64,000 bases of DNA from Gnetum montanum (taxonomy: Eukaryota > Streptophyta > Gnetopsida > Gnetales > Gnetaceae): the NCBI GenBank assembly GCA_015680685.1, contig MNCI01023302.1:720229-784228 (forward strand), in the 5' to 3' direction. Under the pieces are notes generated by a model. The model was not told the origin of the DNA and did not search any database. It saw only the letters and a program-made list of their open reading frames with translations. Both the position numbers and the translations under genes were made by a program. Shown piece by piece: positions 50,130-61,513 of this stretch (positions are counted from its first letter, which is position 1; the number at the start of each line of letters is the position of its first letter).

Positions 50130-52205
50130 ACCATATATAAACCTGAGAGCCCAAATAAAATATTGTTAGTCAACATATAACAAACAAAACCTTTCCATGA
50201 GTTTAGGATAGCTAGAACATATTCTACCTCTATAGGTGGGCAACCTTGCTCATTATTTCAGATCTCCTCCTTCCAACTCAGTCATGGGGGAGATGGCCAC
50301 CTCTACTAACCATTGAAGGCCCTCAGTCCCTTCTAAGTTTTTATTTTACATACTTTTGTTTTGCACATTTCTTTAATCTTTCGTGTTTTTATTTTACACC
50401 ATCATTAATATTTTTACCATTTCTTTGTGTGATTACTTTATTTTGTTCGTCACCCAATAAGTGTTCATGATGGTGGCATGAATAATACCATATTGATTGC
50501 TAATGTTTGAATTTTACTTTTGAAGTATGATGTTCATATTAAGGTATGGTTCTTTTGATTAAACAAGCAATGAGTCCATGTTGTTCATACATCCATAAAA
50601 TCCTATGGTCTCCCTTGGCTTGGAACTATACAATCCCTTTCTCTAATAAAACTGTTAACGAATTGGTAGCTGAGTATTTCTCAAACTAAGAAAAGACTCA
50701 AAGGATGAAAAGGGTGTGACTTTAAGGGGATTCTATGCATTTGTACTGGCTATTCTCTTGAGTGCTTGGATGCTTTTTCATTGGGTTTTTCGCCATTCTG
50801 ACCATTCATCAAATCTCCAAAAGTTAAGTACATAAAAATAAGTCTTTGCATGGTGTGGTTCTCATGCAAAATACACACACAAAAATAGTGAGAATTCAAA
50901 GCACACCCCTTAGACACAATAATGAACTTGGGCTACATGCACTAGTTATGGCACTGGAAACACATGTTACCCATGCCTAAAGGTTCCCTCTAACTAAGGC
51001 CTTTCTCACTTCCTGATTCTCCATCTCGCTCTCCTCGGAATGGTGGTGACTTTTTGTAGAGGCATTCTTGTTACTTCAAGAGGATAGGCTGGTCAAATGT
51101 GTTGATGTGAGGTCACTGAATGTAGTTTATTGAGCCTGGATTTGGAATGAGTTCTACTCGGTCACAGTAACCATAAAACACATAAGGGACTTTACACAAC
51201 CTTGTTCTTGGGTTTCCATTCCATTCTCTCCTCTCCACCTTTCTTTTCCATTTTTCACCTCATTTCTAATTTTATCATTAGTCTGTATCTTGATTGATGC
51301 ATTATTTTTCCTTGGTAATTTCTTGTGGGTAAGTCTTTAACTCTTGCTTCCAAATGACATTCCCAGAGCCTACGGACTCTTTGGTTTGTGGGTCTGTCAG
51401 GGCATCAAAGGCATGAGCCTACTTTGGGGAGGACCCACTGACATTTCTTTTTGGTGCATTTGTTAACTTCTTTCCCTTAAACATTTCCTGCAATCAATAA
51501 TTTTTTGTTCCATCCCCATACATGGCATCCATTTTATTGGTGTTTTCGTTATTCCTTTTTCTCCATCTTTCTTATTTCATATCTTTTTCCATCCTATCAC
51601 TACCGGAGGTTTGCTCTTAGTCATGAGGGCCCTAGCACAAATTTTTCAATTTTTCCTAACCCCTACACCTTAGGTAGTCAACAGTGTTAAATCTCTAGAA
51701 TCAGTACTTGCCATAACCAGAACTCAGCCAATGCACTTTACATCGAGGCAAGGTATCAACTACATTGTGATTTATCTACCCTTGCTCATTTATGACTATG
51801 TTGTATGTGTAGATGGTAATCATACAACAATGGACTAGGCCTGGAGAAAACACTCAGGATGGACTAGAACTCGAATGTTTACAAAAGGAGCAACATTGGT
51901 GGCATGGCTATGGACGAACAATGGAAAGCGTAATCTTGGCATCGGCAGCAACACGCCTTATTCTTTTTCTCTCTCTCTCCTTCTCTTCCAGCTGCCAAAT
52001 AAGGCTGGATGTCATTTATGTACAATGTTCACCTTTGTAGTCATGAACACTAATGCTGTCATGTATTGTATTGTTGATTCGTTCATCAGGCACATTGAGT
52101 CTATCACCCCGTTCCACCATCAATGGTCATTTAGTCAATAATCCCATACCTTCCCAATATTTTGTAAGGAACTCGAGGACAAGTTTTCATTCAGTCATGG
52201 GGGTC
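50130..52205. other. 3' untranslated region and polypurine tract of element 2
   Basis: About 2 kb of non-coding sequence matching the same region of element 3 (reverse of 24667-26620) and in part element 4 (59340-60900). ATGGGGGTC at 52197-52205 is the polypurine tract immediately before the LTR. Confidence 0.8.
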
Positions 52206-53000
52206 TGATTAACCGCAATATCAGATCAACCATGCAATGTTGGATACCCGATATCACAGCCTGTCTCCTTTCCTATAAATAAGAGGCGATGCCCTTAGTT
52301 TCCACATTAGAAGTTAGTCCCTTATCCAAACTCTTGCCATCTTTTTCCTCCAGAGTTAGAATTATTTCTACCTGCCTACAGTAGGAGTCATAGAGTGAAC
52401 GGATCTTTATTCGAGCATTATGTACCTGAGCACACTTTGTGTACGACAATAAAGATGAACTTTATGATAAACCTTGCAGGATACAAAATAGATTAATTAC
52501 CGATTAATTATTATTTAATACTTTCCTAGTTGATTAATTATTTCTCTCACCCTACAACTCTCTTAGTTAAATACACTCAGTACGACAGCTTCGAGCATGC
52601 ATGTGGCTCTTGGTAACCCAGTAACGATTAGCATTTGGTAATCCCAGCAGCATTGCACTGGTTCAGGATGTGTACGGCAAGTGGGAATGGATACTAGTGT
52701 TAGGAGTAATTAGAAATTAGTTAATGAGTAGTTAAATTATATTAGTTACTTAGTTATCTCTCTCTCTCTCTCCTTACTAGCAAAGGATATAAAACACATA
52801 AAAGCCATAAAAATCATATGCCTCAAGCTTACTTAACCATACAACCATGACATACAAGTAAGTTTAGGAAGACAATGATTAACCAACCCGTTATTGTTCC
52901 ACAAATGCACATAGGCACTTAGTCCTTGGAATTCAACCGGATTGTGTGTGAAACACTTGTATTCATATGGTTGAGCGTAGGGGTACCTTGCTACTCATTA
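52206..53000 (+). repeat. 3' LTR of element 2
   Basis: 795 bp, starts TGATTAACC; the end reads CTCATTA where CTCATCA is expected, and is followed by ATCAA. It lacks about a dozen bases of the GATATC array present in the 5' LTR. TATA box at about 52272-52283. Confidence 0.9.
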
Positions 53001-53005
53001 ATCAA

Positions 53006-53882
53006 TGTAAGTATTAACATTGTCATAAATCGGATTATTGTCTAAGGATTGGATAGTGAGGATTTCACTAATGTATTTATCTTTAACAATTGGTGGAGGG
53101 TCACCAAAGAGAAAAGTCTTTTCATCATGCTAGTGAAAAGGTAAAGTATCAACATGAATTTCTAAAAGTTTCCTATAAGTTTGATAATAGGATGTGGCAT
53201 AGGTATAAACATAGGGTTTTATGTGAGGTAAGGAGTTTTTTGTTAAATTTAAGTTTTTGTACAATTTATATTTTCCAAAATCAAGATCAATGATTCCCAT
53301 GAAGTTTATGCTTTGATCAATTGATACAACATGAGATTCATTTAGACTTGATATGACATGACAATGAAAATCTTCTCTAGAAATTATTACAAGTTCATAT
53401 CCTCCTTTAATTGAAAGAAAAGGTCTGAGAAATCAGACCTAAAGAAACCTTCAAATTGGGCACCAAAGATATGTGACAAAAGCATACCATATGTTGGCTT
53501 CATATCAACTATTAGAATGACTGTGTAACATCTGAAGTCTAGATATTATCTTTAGTGAATTTGAATACCCTTAAGTAATCTTGCCACACAAACATTTAAT
53601 CCATTAAGTTGAATAATTCTCTTTTTTTTTTTTTTGGGAAATCATTTGCACTCCTAGAGTCTTGCATACATCAAGGGGCATTACATATACTATGGTTCCA
53701 AAATCTATCATACAATTATAAAAATTATTTTCCAAGATAACTACAGTAGTTAAGAAGGGAGGTTGGTCCTTCTTGGCATGTTGGTAGAGGATAGGGGCTT
53801 CAAGGATTCCAACTCCATCTACAAAATAAAGTTGCTTCTCATTCATAAGAGCCTTACCTTTATCTCTAGGTTTGTTGATCAA
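53006..53882 (-). pseudogene. Protease region of element 5
   Basis: Reverse strand. The active-site region reads NCMIDFGTIVYVMPLDVCKTLGV; the DSG of retropepsins is D-F-G here. Downstream, VDMKPTYGMLLS resembles the post-active-site part of Tat proteases. It continues to the insertion site of element 2 at 53005 and resumes at 43148. One short poly-T run (53622-53635) disturbs the frame. Confidence 0.65.
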
Positions 53883-53989
53883 TCTATATATATCTTCTTT
53901 TTTTTCTTTAAATTATAATAGTTCACACATGGATATGTTAGTCTTAATATTTTTAAATATTCTATAAGATCATAAGTTTTCATTTCACT

Positions 53990-55570
53990 CTTAGGCTCAA
54001 GTTGGCTTTGGTTGGGACAATTATGAACTTGTAATGAAGTTTCAACTTGTGTTTGTTGTTGAGATGCTAGGAGGAACATATGTGTTTCTCTTCAAGTTAC
54101 TAGAATTATTCATGATGTATCTAACCTTTTTGAATTCTGCATTATCAAGGGTAGGTTCATTAATCATGACTTGCTCAAAGGATGCTACTAGTTCAATTCA
54201 TTTTCAAGCTTTGCTAGGAACTTCCAGAATCATCGGTGGGGCTTTCTCCTTTTGATTGTTTTGTAATTCTTGTATGATATCCCCATATTAGGGTTGGAAT
54301 TAAGGACAATACTTCTCATAATTTTATTTAGTGTTATGCAACCTACAATATTCACTAAGAGCTACTTCTCTTGAATTTTCATTTGCCTCATTATGTTGAT
54401 CTCTTGGCTTAACATTATTACATTTTAGTTCAATCACTTCATTAGAGAGCTTTTGTAGGGTGATCAAAACTTAGCTTATTGAATATTAACTGTCAGCTTT
54501 AGATAACTTAAAGATTTGAGTTGTCTTAAGGATAGGGATAGAAGGTATAGAGGGAGAATTGATAATAGATTGAATTAAGGCCTTCAATTGATCATTGTTT
54601 AGGTCAAGGTTTTAAAGAAATAATGAGCAGGAAGTACTTGAACTTTGAATATTTGGTAGAGAGTTGAGGATTAAAGGGTTAACTTGAAAAGGATTCAATA
54701 TTATTGGGGTTTAGAAACCTAGATCAAGAGTTTTGAATTAGGGTTGTAAAGAATTCATGAAAGTGATCTATTCAAGTTCAATTGCTTTGGACATGGCACC
54801 TTGTAGGTCGGTAATATTAAGGTTAGATTTCATTTCATATGTGAAGAAAGGATCAATGGTAGACAGAAAAAATTTTAGAATTCCTTCTAGTTGTAGGCAA
54901 ATCTCACTAGGAACATAGGGTAGTTGTTGTAGGAACCTTAAATTGTACTTTCTAATTGTTTCTCTGCTTAGCTTTTAAAGGATAGCAAATTTACTAAAAC
55001 CTATAGCAAGACTAGTAAACTTGTCGAATTGAAAGAAAAAATGGGATTTAAATTCATTCGATGTTGAGATTGCCTAATTCAAAAGGGTAAGAAATTATTA
55101 CATTTTTGTTACTCAAAAGGTAGCGACAAAAGACCTATAATTCACATCATATTGAATTATGTTGTGGATGCCTATTGATGTCTTAAAATTTTGAAGATGT
55201 TGATAAGCATCATTGAAAAAGGGATTGAAAGAAATGGAAGTGTGTTGGAGATGTTTTGAAAGTGGGTTGAATTTTTTAAAGTTGAGAGGGTTGTTAACCA
55301 AAGGTTGGGAAGAAGTGTTTGCATGTCCGAAGAATGCAAGAGCCTTTATCTAGGTCTTATGGAAATATGACTTGGAAAATAACTAGCTAGGAGATTTGAT
55401 GTGTTGCTCTCCTAGTTCTAGGTCTATGAGTGTTGCTAGATCCAATCATAAACAAAAAAAAGGACTTACACACACACACATATATTTTGTAACTTCATTT
55501 AAACCTAAAGAAATAAACACTAAAGAAAAGTTAAGAGAATAACCAAAAGAAACATTGGTCTAGGGAAACC
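53990..55570 (-). pseudogene. gag of element 5
   Basis: Reverse strand, strongly decayed. The gag-like core region lies at about 55000-54750. A Cx2H..C finger is at about 54360-54300 (EYCRLHNTK-stop-NYEKYCP), the form seen in gag of element 1. Ser/Asn/Leu-rich linkers surround it. It lies between the primer-binding site and the protease, as gag should. Confidence 0.6.
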
Positions 55571-55576
55571 AAAAAT

Positions 55577-55597
55577 GGTGCCCTCCTTCTAGCACCA
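55577..55597 (-). other. Primer-binding site of element 5
   Basis: Reverse strand TGGTGCTAGAAGGAGGGCAC, sharing GCTAGAAGGAGGGC with element 1. It lies seven bases inside the presumed LTR end (TGTTGATGC on the forward strand at 55605). Confidence 0.7.
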
Positions 55598-55604
55598 GAA
55601 AGAA

Positions 55605-56427
55605 TGTTGATGCAAAAATTTAGGTCACAAAGGTACACTAACGCACAATACCTAAAATGCACAATTTCACAAGGTTATTACCTAAGACACCTTACTTATG
55701 GGCATGACTAGCCTAGGAATGGTCTTAGCAACTTAGTCTTTAATCCATCCATTTTTCTTGGGAAAATAAGAGGGGACTAAGCAACTTAATCTTTAATCCA
55801 TCCATTTTTGCTATTACCGAAAGGTTTTTTCTTGATTTTCTCCTTTAAGTACTTGCACTAGGCTTGAATACCTCAAGTCAACTATTTTGTTCGACCCTTT
55901 AGTTATTTGAAGTTAATGATGGCTACTTCTTTTTCAACTGGGGTGTTCTCCCAACTCGTTTCCTAATTCTTTTCATATTGAAATTAAAGGGCCAACCCCT
56001 CCAATATTTTACATAGCTTCAACTCAATGGCTTCTTACTTGAGCAAATTTAGGGGAGCTGCAAATGGATTCAAGGAATGGTGAGAAAGAGGGGTATAGGA
56101 TGGAAGATAAAACCTTGCCATCTTATAGATGCTAATTTAAGGGCATAGCATCTTGATTAGCCCCTCTCCTTTCTTGAGATGTAATTTTTTATCCTCAATT
56201 CATCTACAAACAAGGCTACCTCAATGACACAAAGAAAGTTCCAAGATCGTGTCTTTTCCAAAGTCTAGGAAATCTACTACTGAGGTCATTTGTTAACATG
56301 GCTTCTGCTAGACCTGGAACTAGCTTACCACTAGCTAGCCTTGCATTCTCTAAAGATTTATGCTCCACTTCACCTACCAACCTTCTTTTTCATGCATGGA
56401 TCCATGGGCAAGCACATGGAGGCAAGT
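55605..56427 (-). repeat. Presumed 5' LTR of element 5
   Basis: Inferred from the primer-binding site: the LTR must begin at about 55605 and run right. No partner LTR is visible in the window, so its other end is not known; element 4 begins at 56428 and may have cut it. No coding content. Confidence 0.45.
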
Positions 56428-57286
56428 TGATGAACCATGATTTTTCAGGCTCCGATATCATATCCGTGATATCAGGTACACGATATCATAGCCTGAATAA
56501 CAATATCGGATACACAATATCGTGATTCTTGTGTAAGCCTATAAATACACATTTGGGCACACAAGAGAAGAGGAGAGTCAGTAAGTGTAGAAGTAGAGTC
56601 TTTTTGTTCATTTTTAGTTCATTTCAATTCTTCCCCCAGTGCATGCCCACAGTGTGATGATTGTAATTATATGGAACCTTATTCGAGTTGACATACTTGG
56701 ACACGCCCATGATCGACAATAAAGATCGAGATTACTTCATCATTGTAGCATTCACTTAGTTTTAATTACTTAATTTTTATTGTTATTTTTTGTTTTCTTA
56801 ATTAATATTTCTTTACCTTCATTTACTATCCCTATTATTAAACGCGGAATGAGTACAACTTAATCATGAGCATTTAAGTGTGACTATTTAGTATCCTAGT
56901 AGCGTATCTAGGAGAGCTTAAGTAACATGCAGTTGGTAATCCCAGAAGTAGTACACGAGGTCCAAGATGTGTACGAACGATTAAGAACGGATGCTCATTG
57001 CACTTAGGTTAGCTTAGATTGTTCTTCTCATTCCCTATTAGCTTAAAACAAGGTTACTTTCCATTGTCTCTAGGAGTAGCACTAGTTTAGGACCACATCA
57101 TATACCTCACTCTAGACTAAACCATACGTGACAAAGCAAATACTAGTCCAGGTGGAAAGACAGAAAACTATGATCAACGTGTAACTATCTAGATACCACA
57201 ACTAGCCCATCTGCAGAGTTCAACTGAATTGTGCATGAACACTCATATTCGTATGGTTGAGTGTAGGGGTACCTCGTCGCTCATCA
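56428..57286 (+). repeat. 5' LTR of element 4
   Basis: 859 bp, TGATGAACC...CTCATCA. GATATC-type palindromes cluster at 56453-56525, directly upstream of the TATA box CTATAAATAC (about 56540). R/U5 matches 1-300 in reverse. Confidence 0.85.
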
Positions 57287-57287
57287 T

Positions 57288-57305
57288 TGGTGCCATTGTC
57301 GGGGA
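57288..57305 (+). other. Primer-binding site of element 4
   Basis: TGGTGCCATTGTCGGGGA, three transitions away from the tRNA-Asp-type site, one base after the LTR. Confidence 0.85.
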
Positions 57306-57439
57306 CGGTGCTAGTTATTTAGATCATTTATATCATACAAGATCATTGTAACAAAGTATTCACAATATATCTCTTAGAAAAGAACTTAATTTCAATTAAT
57401 TCACACATAAATTTACAACAATACCTCTCTCACAAGACT

Positions 57440-59340
57440 ATGATATCGCCACAACTAGTAATGCAATTCATTGGAGAACCAATGAATTATATGATGATGA
57501 AGACAAAGTTTGGAGTACTCAATCTTATGCAAGAGTCTCCTATGTATATAACCAAAGACAACATCATCCCAACTCACGAACTCATAACCTACCTAGTGAC
57601 GATGAACCCCTGTTGGCCACTAAGAGCCTAATGCATATACAAGAGGTTGTTCAAATATCCCATAGGCATCATAAGGAAATCCGTCTACCCAGGCTTGATT
57701 TAAACAAGTTTCCTAAGTTTTCAAGAGGCTATGATTTAGATCAACAACATCATTTACAAGCCTTCCATGATGCCTGTGTATAGAACAATATTAATAATGG
57801 GTGGAAAAAACTTAAGCTCTTTCCTACAATACTTGTTGGCCAAGCAAAAGTATGGTACAGGTCCTGAAGACCAAAATCAATTCGACATTGGCCAACAATG
57901 TTAGAACTCTTCAATGAAAGATATCAAAATTATGCAAGAGTGTCAACCTTGAGGAAACAAATCCAAGAGTCGAAACAAGTGCAACATGAACCCTTGGACA
58001 TGGCCTGAGAAAGATGTTATTCGTTGTTAAACAATTTCCCAGGCCATGGATTCTCTGAGGAAAGGCTAATGTACCACATCATAGATGGGCTCTGTAACAA
58101 CACAAGGGAGACCCTAGGGATGTATTCCCTAGGACAACTATATGAGCTACAAACCCACCAATTCCAAGAGCTTATTAAGAGGGTAGCAAAAGAAGAAGGA
58201 GAAATGGCTAAATGAGAGAATGTTGAAAGCTCTCAACAGGACCAAAATCTCAAATTAACAAGGGTCCATAATCAGGAAGAGGAAAAATCAACTCATCTCA
58301 AGGAGGTGGAATCATCTTTGCTAGTACTACGATCACTAGATGAAATCAAGGCAAAGATCAATAAGATAATGGAATGGGTACATGAAAAATGTGGAGAATA
58401 TGCTAATACTATTAGAGGTAGAACCATGACAAACCAAGAAGCAAAACAAAACACCCTTAGACAATCAGAAAGGAGGGTTGAAGAGAATAAGAACTCAACT
58501 ACTAATCATATGTATCAATATAACATTTTCCTATACGATCACCCCAAATGCCAATGCCCAATATTATCACATTTACATGAGCATTGGCATGTTATATCCA
58601 GAGTTCATACAAAAATACTGTGTTCAATCATAGTGGAAAAAATCCCAGTCATGGGGGAGGCCACCCCCAAACTGGTCACACCCTTCATATCATCAGAACC
58701 CTAGTACTTGTCAGGTTCAACATCCAATGTCCCCAATCAGGTCAACATCCTCTATCTCACCACACTGTTATCATTCTCCTAAGTATTAACAACCCATGTC
58801 CTCTCCAACAAAATCACCCCCTCATGTGCCTTACACTTCTTCTCAAATTCAATATTCTCATCCTTCACCCCCTTCTACATTTCCACCAGTTGTGCCAGAA
58901 GGATTTGCACCACAGCATCGACCCACGAACGTTACTTGTGCCGCTACTATCAACCGCAGTGGGAATCCTCCACAACATCGAAGGCATCTCTTCTTTATAC
59001 ATGACCATAGAAAGGGACAGCATAATTTTGAGACCACTGCATCCTCCTACTCAGCACAAGTTCAACATTGTGGTGCATCTTTCTCCTCTAACCCAACGCC
59101 TCGTGTTATCTTATCAGGGCCACCAATCAATACTCCAACTACCATGCGGCCCAATGAATACAACCACATAGGGAGACATAGTTATCCTTGCATACCATCT
59201 TACGGTCATGGGTGCCATAGTGGGTCAACTCCATATCAATTAACCACATCTCCTACCTTGCCCCACTATGTCAACTTTAATATAATGTGTGCACCTCAAT
59301 TTGGGTACTTTCCAACCACCACATCAAAAGACACCTAGTG
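57440..59340 (+). pseudogene. gag of element 4 (Athila-type)
   Basis: Same plan as gag of elements 2 and 3. Gag core about 57690-58210: LPRLDLNKFPKFSRGYDLDQ, AFHDAC, LELFNERYQNYARVSTLRKQ, and DGLCNNTRETLGMYSLGQL at about 58086. An E/K-rich segment with possible coiled coil (about 58200-58500) and a YDHPKCQCP motif near 58540 follow. The C-terminal part (58600-59340) is Pro/Ser/His-rich and frame-shifted. Stops are fewer than in element 2. Confidence 0.82.
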
Positions 59341-60966
59341 GTTCGAATATGATCGGGTCCCAATATTTCCAACATGCATAGATCCAAACCGTTCATTTAT
59401 TAATTCTCGCCATGATCAAAAGTTTAGACATGGAGGATATCCTCCATTCTAAAGAGCGTAATTAATAAATGTTTTTCCTTTTCTTTAATTTTACAATTTT
59501 TTGTTTTCCAGTTTTTCATCTTTCAATTTGTTGTTTCATCTGTTTAATTATTGTTTTATATTTTTACCTTTTTATGGGTAATCTCATCTATGAATAAAAC
59601 ACTCATGTGACTCATTAGTTGAGGTGTTGTTCTATGCTATCAAGTCTCAGGTAACTAATTATTTGGACAACGAGCCCACCAGATCCACCTAACCATTCTA
59701 TTAATAAGAGGTTCTACTCTAGGTATGATGATATTCTTGTCATCATGAAAACTTAAAAGTAATTTTGTGCTCATTATGCCCAGAGCAAAAAATGATGGAT
59801 TAAAAGAGAATGGCCAAGGTGTAACGTCAAGGGGACTTGTGGATTCTCTTTGGTGACATCTATAGGAGTTATCATATAGCTTGGTTATACTAAGATCCTT
59901 GTAGATCTAACGAAAAATGGGAGTAAGAGTAATGAAGGCACTCAATAAAGAAACCCAATGTGATTCTGGGGGGTCCCACTAGAAAGACATGCACCCATGC
60001 CTGAAGGTAGGTGTCTTCTCTAGATTACGCATCAAAAAAAAAGAAGAAAGTAGAAACAAAAAAGAGAAAAGAGAAGACAAGAAGAGTATGCCAAAGTGGC
60101 CAGACTAAAAAAATCAAAAGACTAAGACAAATGTGCCACAAGGAAATCCCAAATCACTCCTCCCTTGAACAAAATGCCAAGTGATCATACACCTTGTTGT
60201 CATGATGCTCTTATGGTTGTCCATCATTAGATAAAACAATGCAATGTCACTAATCGATGGAATGGACTTGGTCTTAATTTTAGAGCGATGGGCTAATGAC
60301 ACATTAATCACATCCTATAGTCAGGATTCATTGTGCCTTAGGTTAGTTACCTCATGTCCCAATCTTTGCAATCCCTTCTAAAATTTGCGTCATCTCGTTG
60401 TTCATGTATTTATGACTCGTGTCTTGTGTAGCACTGAATTCATACCTCATCACGATGGTATCTACATGTGTGTGTTTTGTGGAACTTGTGTGGATTACAT
60501 TTAAACCCTTTTAGTGCCTACAGACATTTTCAGGCATGGTTACGTAAGGGCATTATAGGTAGGAACCTACTTTGGGGAGGACCCACTTGCATAACCTTTG
60601 TAATTTACACTCATTGCACATCATCATCACATCATTTTATACCCTTCGAGTACTGCATTACCAATGTTATTCTTTCCATTATCATCCTTCTCATTCAAAC
60701 ATTCCTATGCACCAAAACATGTCCTTTTTCCTCATCCTATTCATGAATTTCATTGTCAAAATCTACTCCATTATACTTTTGGTGCCTTCTAGTTTATTCA
60801 ATGTTACCCTGGACCTTTCAAATTAACCTTAAATCCTTCATTTTTGGCCTTGGAAATTCACAAATTCAAAAATCTACCAAGTACCCTATTTTCAAAGCAC
60901 CACAATATCATGTACCCGATATCAGGTCCGATGGGATATCGCGTTCATAAAAACTATATATTTGGA
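59341..60966. other. 3' part of element 4, non-coding
   Basis: Non-coding sequence resembling the 3' untranslated region of element 2, ending with GATATC words (60906-60950) like those in the U3 of the LTRs, and a TATA-like CTATATATTTGG at about 60954-60965. Confidence 0.55.
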
Positions 60967-61015
60967 CCCCCCAACCCCTCCCCTGCCCCCCACCCCCACC
61001 ANCCCCCCCCCCCCC
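60967..61015. repeat. C-rich tract with ambiguous base
   Basis: About 49 bases, almost all C, with an N at 61002. The reverse strand would be G-rich and could form a quadruplex. The length may be wrong in the assembly. Confidence 0.85.
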
Positions 61016-61513
61016 TGGTGCACGTCAATAGCATTTTGCACTATTCATGCAAGGGGAGTTGTTCAAATTTTCTTCCACTAATTTGCTAGCTTACACACCT
61101 ATCCTTTAAACATCCATATCTTACTCACTAACACTCCGATTTCTGTTCTGATTGAACCTATCTAAACCCGAAGTGTTCAACTTAGTCGTGGGGGAAGGGT
61201 ACACTCCAAGTTGTGCATGATTTTTCCAAAATTCATCATCACCCGAAGGATATCATAAAGGGTAAATGATCGTAAAAATGTTATAAACACATTGCCAAAT
61301 CAATTTTATCTCTTCACCCACAACATGAGAATTAAATTTTAGAGCTACCTAATCAAATTGGGCCCAATATCAAAACTTTTAGGGGACGTTCTCATAAAAT
61401 TCTCTACCTCTAGATCACACTAAACAAGACATGAATTCATTAAAGGTAAGAAGTAAGGTATAAATCAAATTTTGTAAGTAACGTTACTAATAAATGACCT
61501 CGTGTGATTGCAA
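61016..61513. other. Unassigned sequence before coding relic
   Basis: No gene. A purine-rich GTGGGGGAAGGG at about 61189-61200 could be a polypurine tract, but no LTR could be matched after it. Confidence 0.4.

Larger units (their letters stand above)
43154..53000 (+). mobile_element. Element 2: complete Athila-like retrotransposon, 9.8 kb, nested
   Basis: LTRs 43154-43959 and 52206-53000, flanked by ATCAA at 43149-43153 and 53001-53005. Primer-binding site 43961-43978, gag, protease, RT, RNase H, integrase, a 2 kb 3' untranslated region and a polypurine tract at 52197-52205. Removing it restores continuity of element 5 on the opposite strand, so it is the younger of the two. It matches element 3 over its whole internal length. 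Confidence 0.92.
40991..56427 (-). mobile_element. Element 5: Tat-like retrotransposon, truncated and split by element 2
   Basis: Reverse-strand parts in order: LTR from 55605 rightwards, primer-binding site 55577-55597, gag, protease, then (after the inserted element 43154-53000 and one copy of ATCAA are removed) archaeal-type RNase H, RT and RNase H down to about 40991. Integrase and the 3' LTR were not found. The primer-binding core and the archaeal RNase H place it with element 1 in the Tat clade. The domain order PRO-aRNaseH-RT-RNaseH differs from element 1. The outer limits are estimates: the right end is wherever the LTR meets element 4. Confidence 0.7.
56428..60966 (+). mobile_element. 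Element 4: Athila-like element with gag but no pol
   Basis: LTR 56428-57286, primer-binding site 57288-57305, gag (about 57440-59340), then directly sequence matching the 3' untranslated region of element 2 (for example CTACTTTGGGGAGGACCCAC near 60570). There is no protease, RT, RNase H or integrase. A clear 3' LTR is missing; only a GATATC-rich, U3-like stretch occurs at 60906-60950. This is either an internal deletion or a gag-only non-autonomous form. The right limit is approximate. Confidence 0.7.

Noticed and set aside
58584-59171. 195-codon forward frame overlapping the end of gag in element 4
   Set aside because: It overlaps a second long frame (58796-59338); both are Pro/Ser/His/Thr-rich and neither has conserved motifs. 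Probably the degenerate gag tail in shifting frames.
61207-61211. CAAGT as the right-hand target duplication of element 4 (left CAAGT at 56423-56427)
   Set aside because: The sequence before 61207 is not an LTR end, and the sequence after it resembles the LTR start, so the match is probably coincidental.
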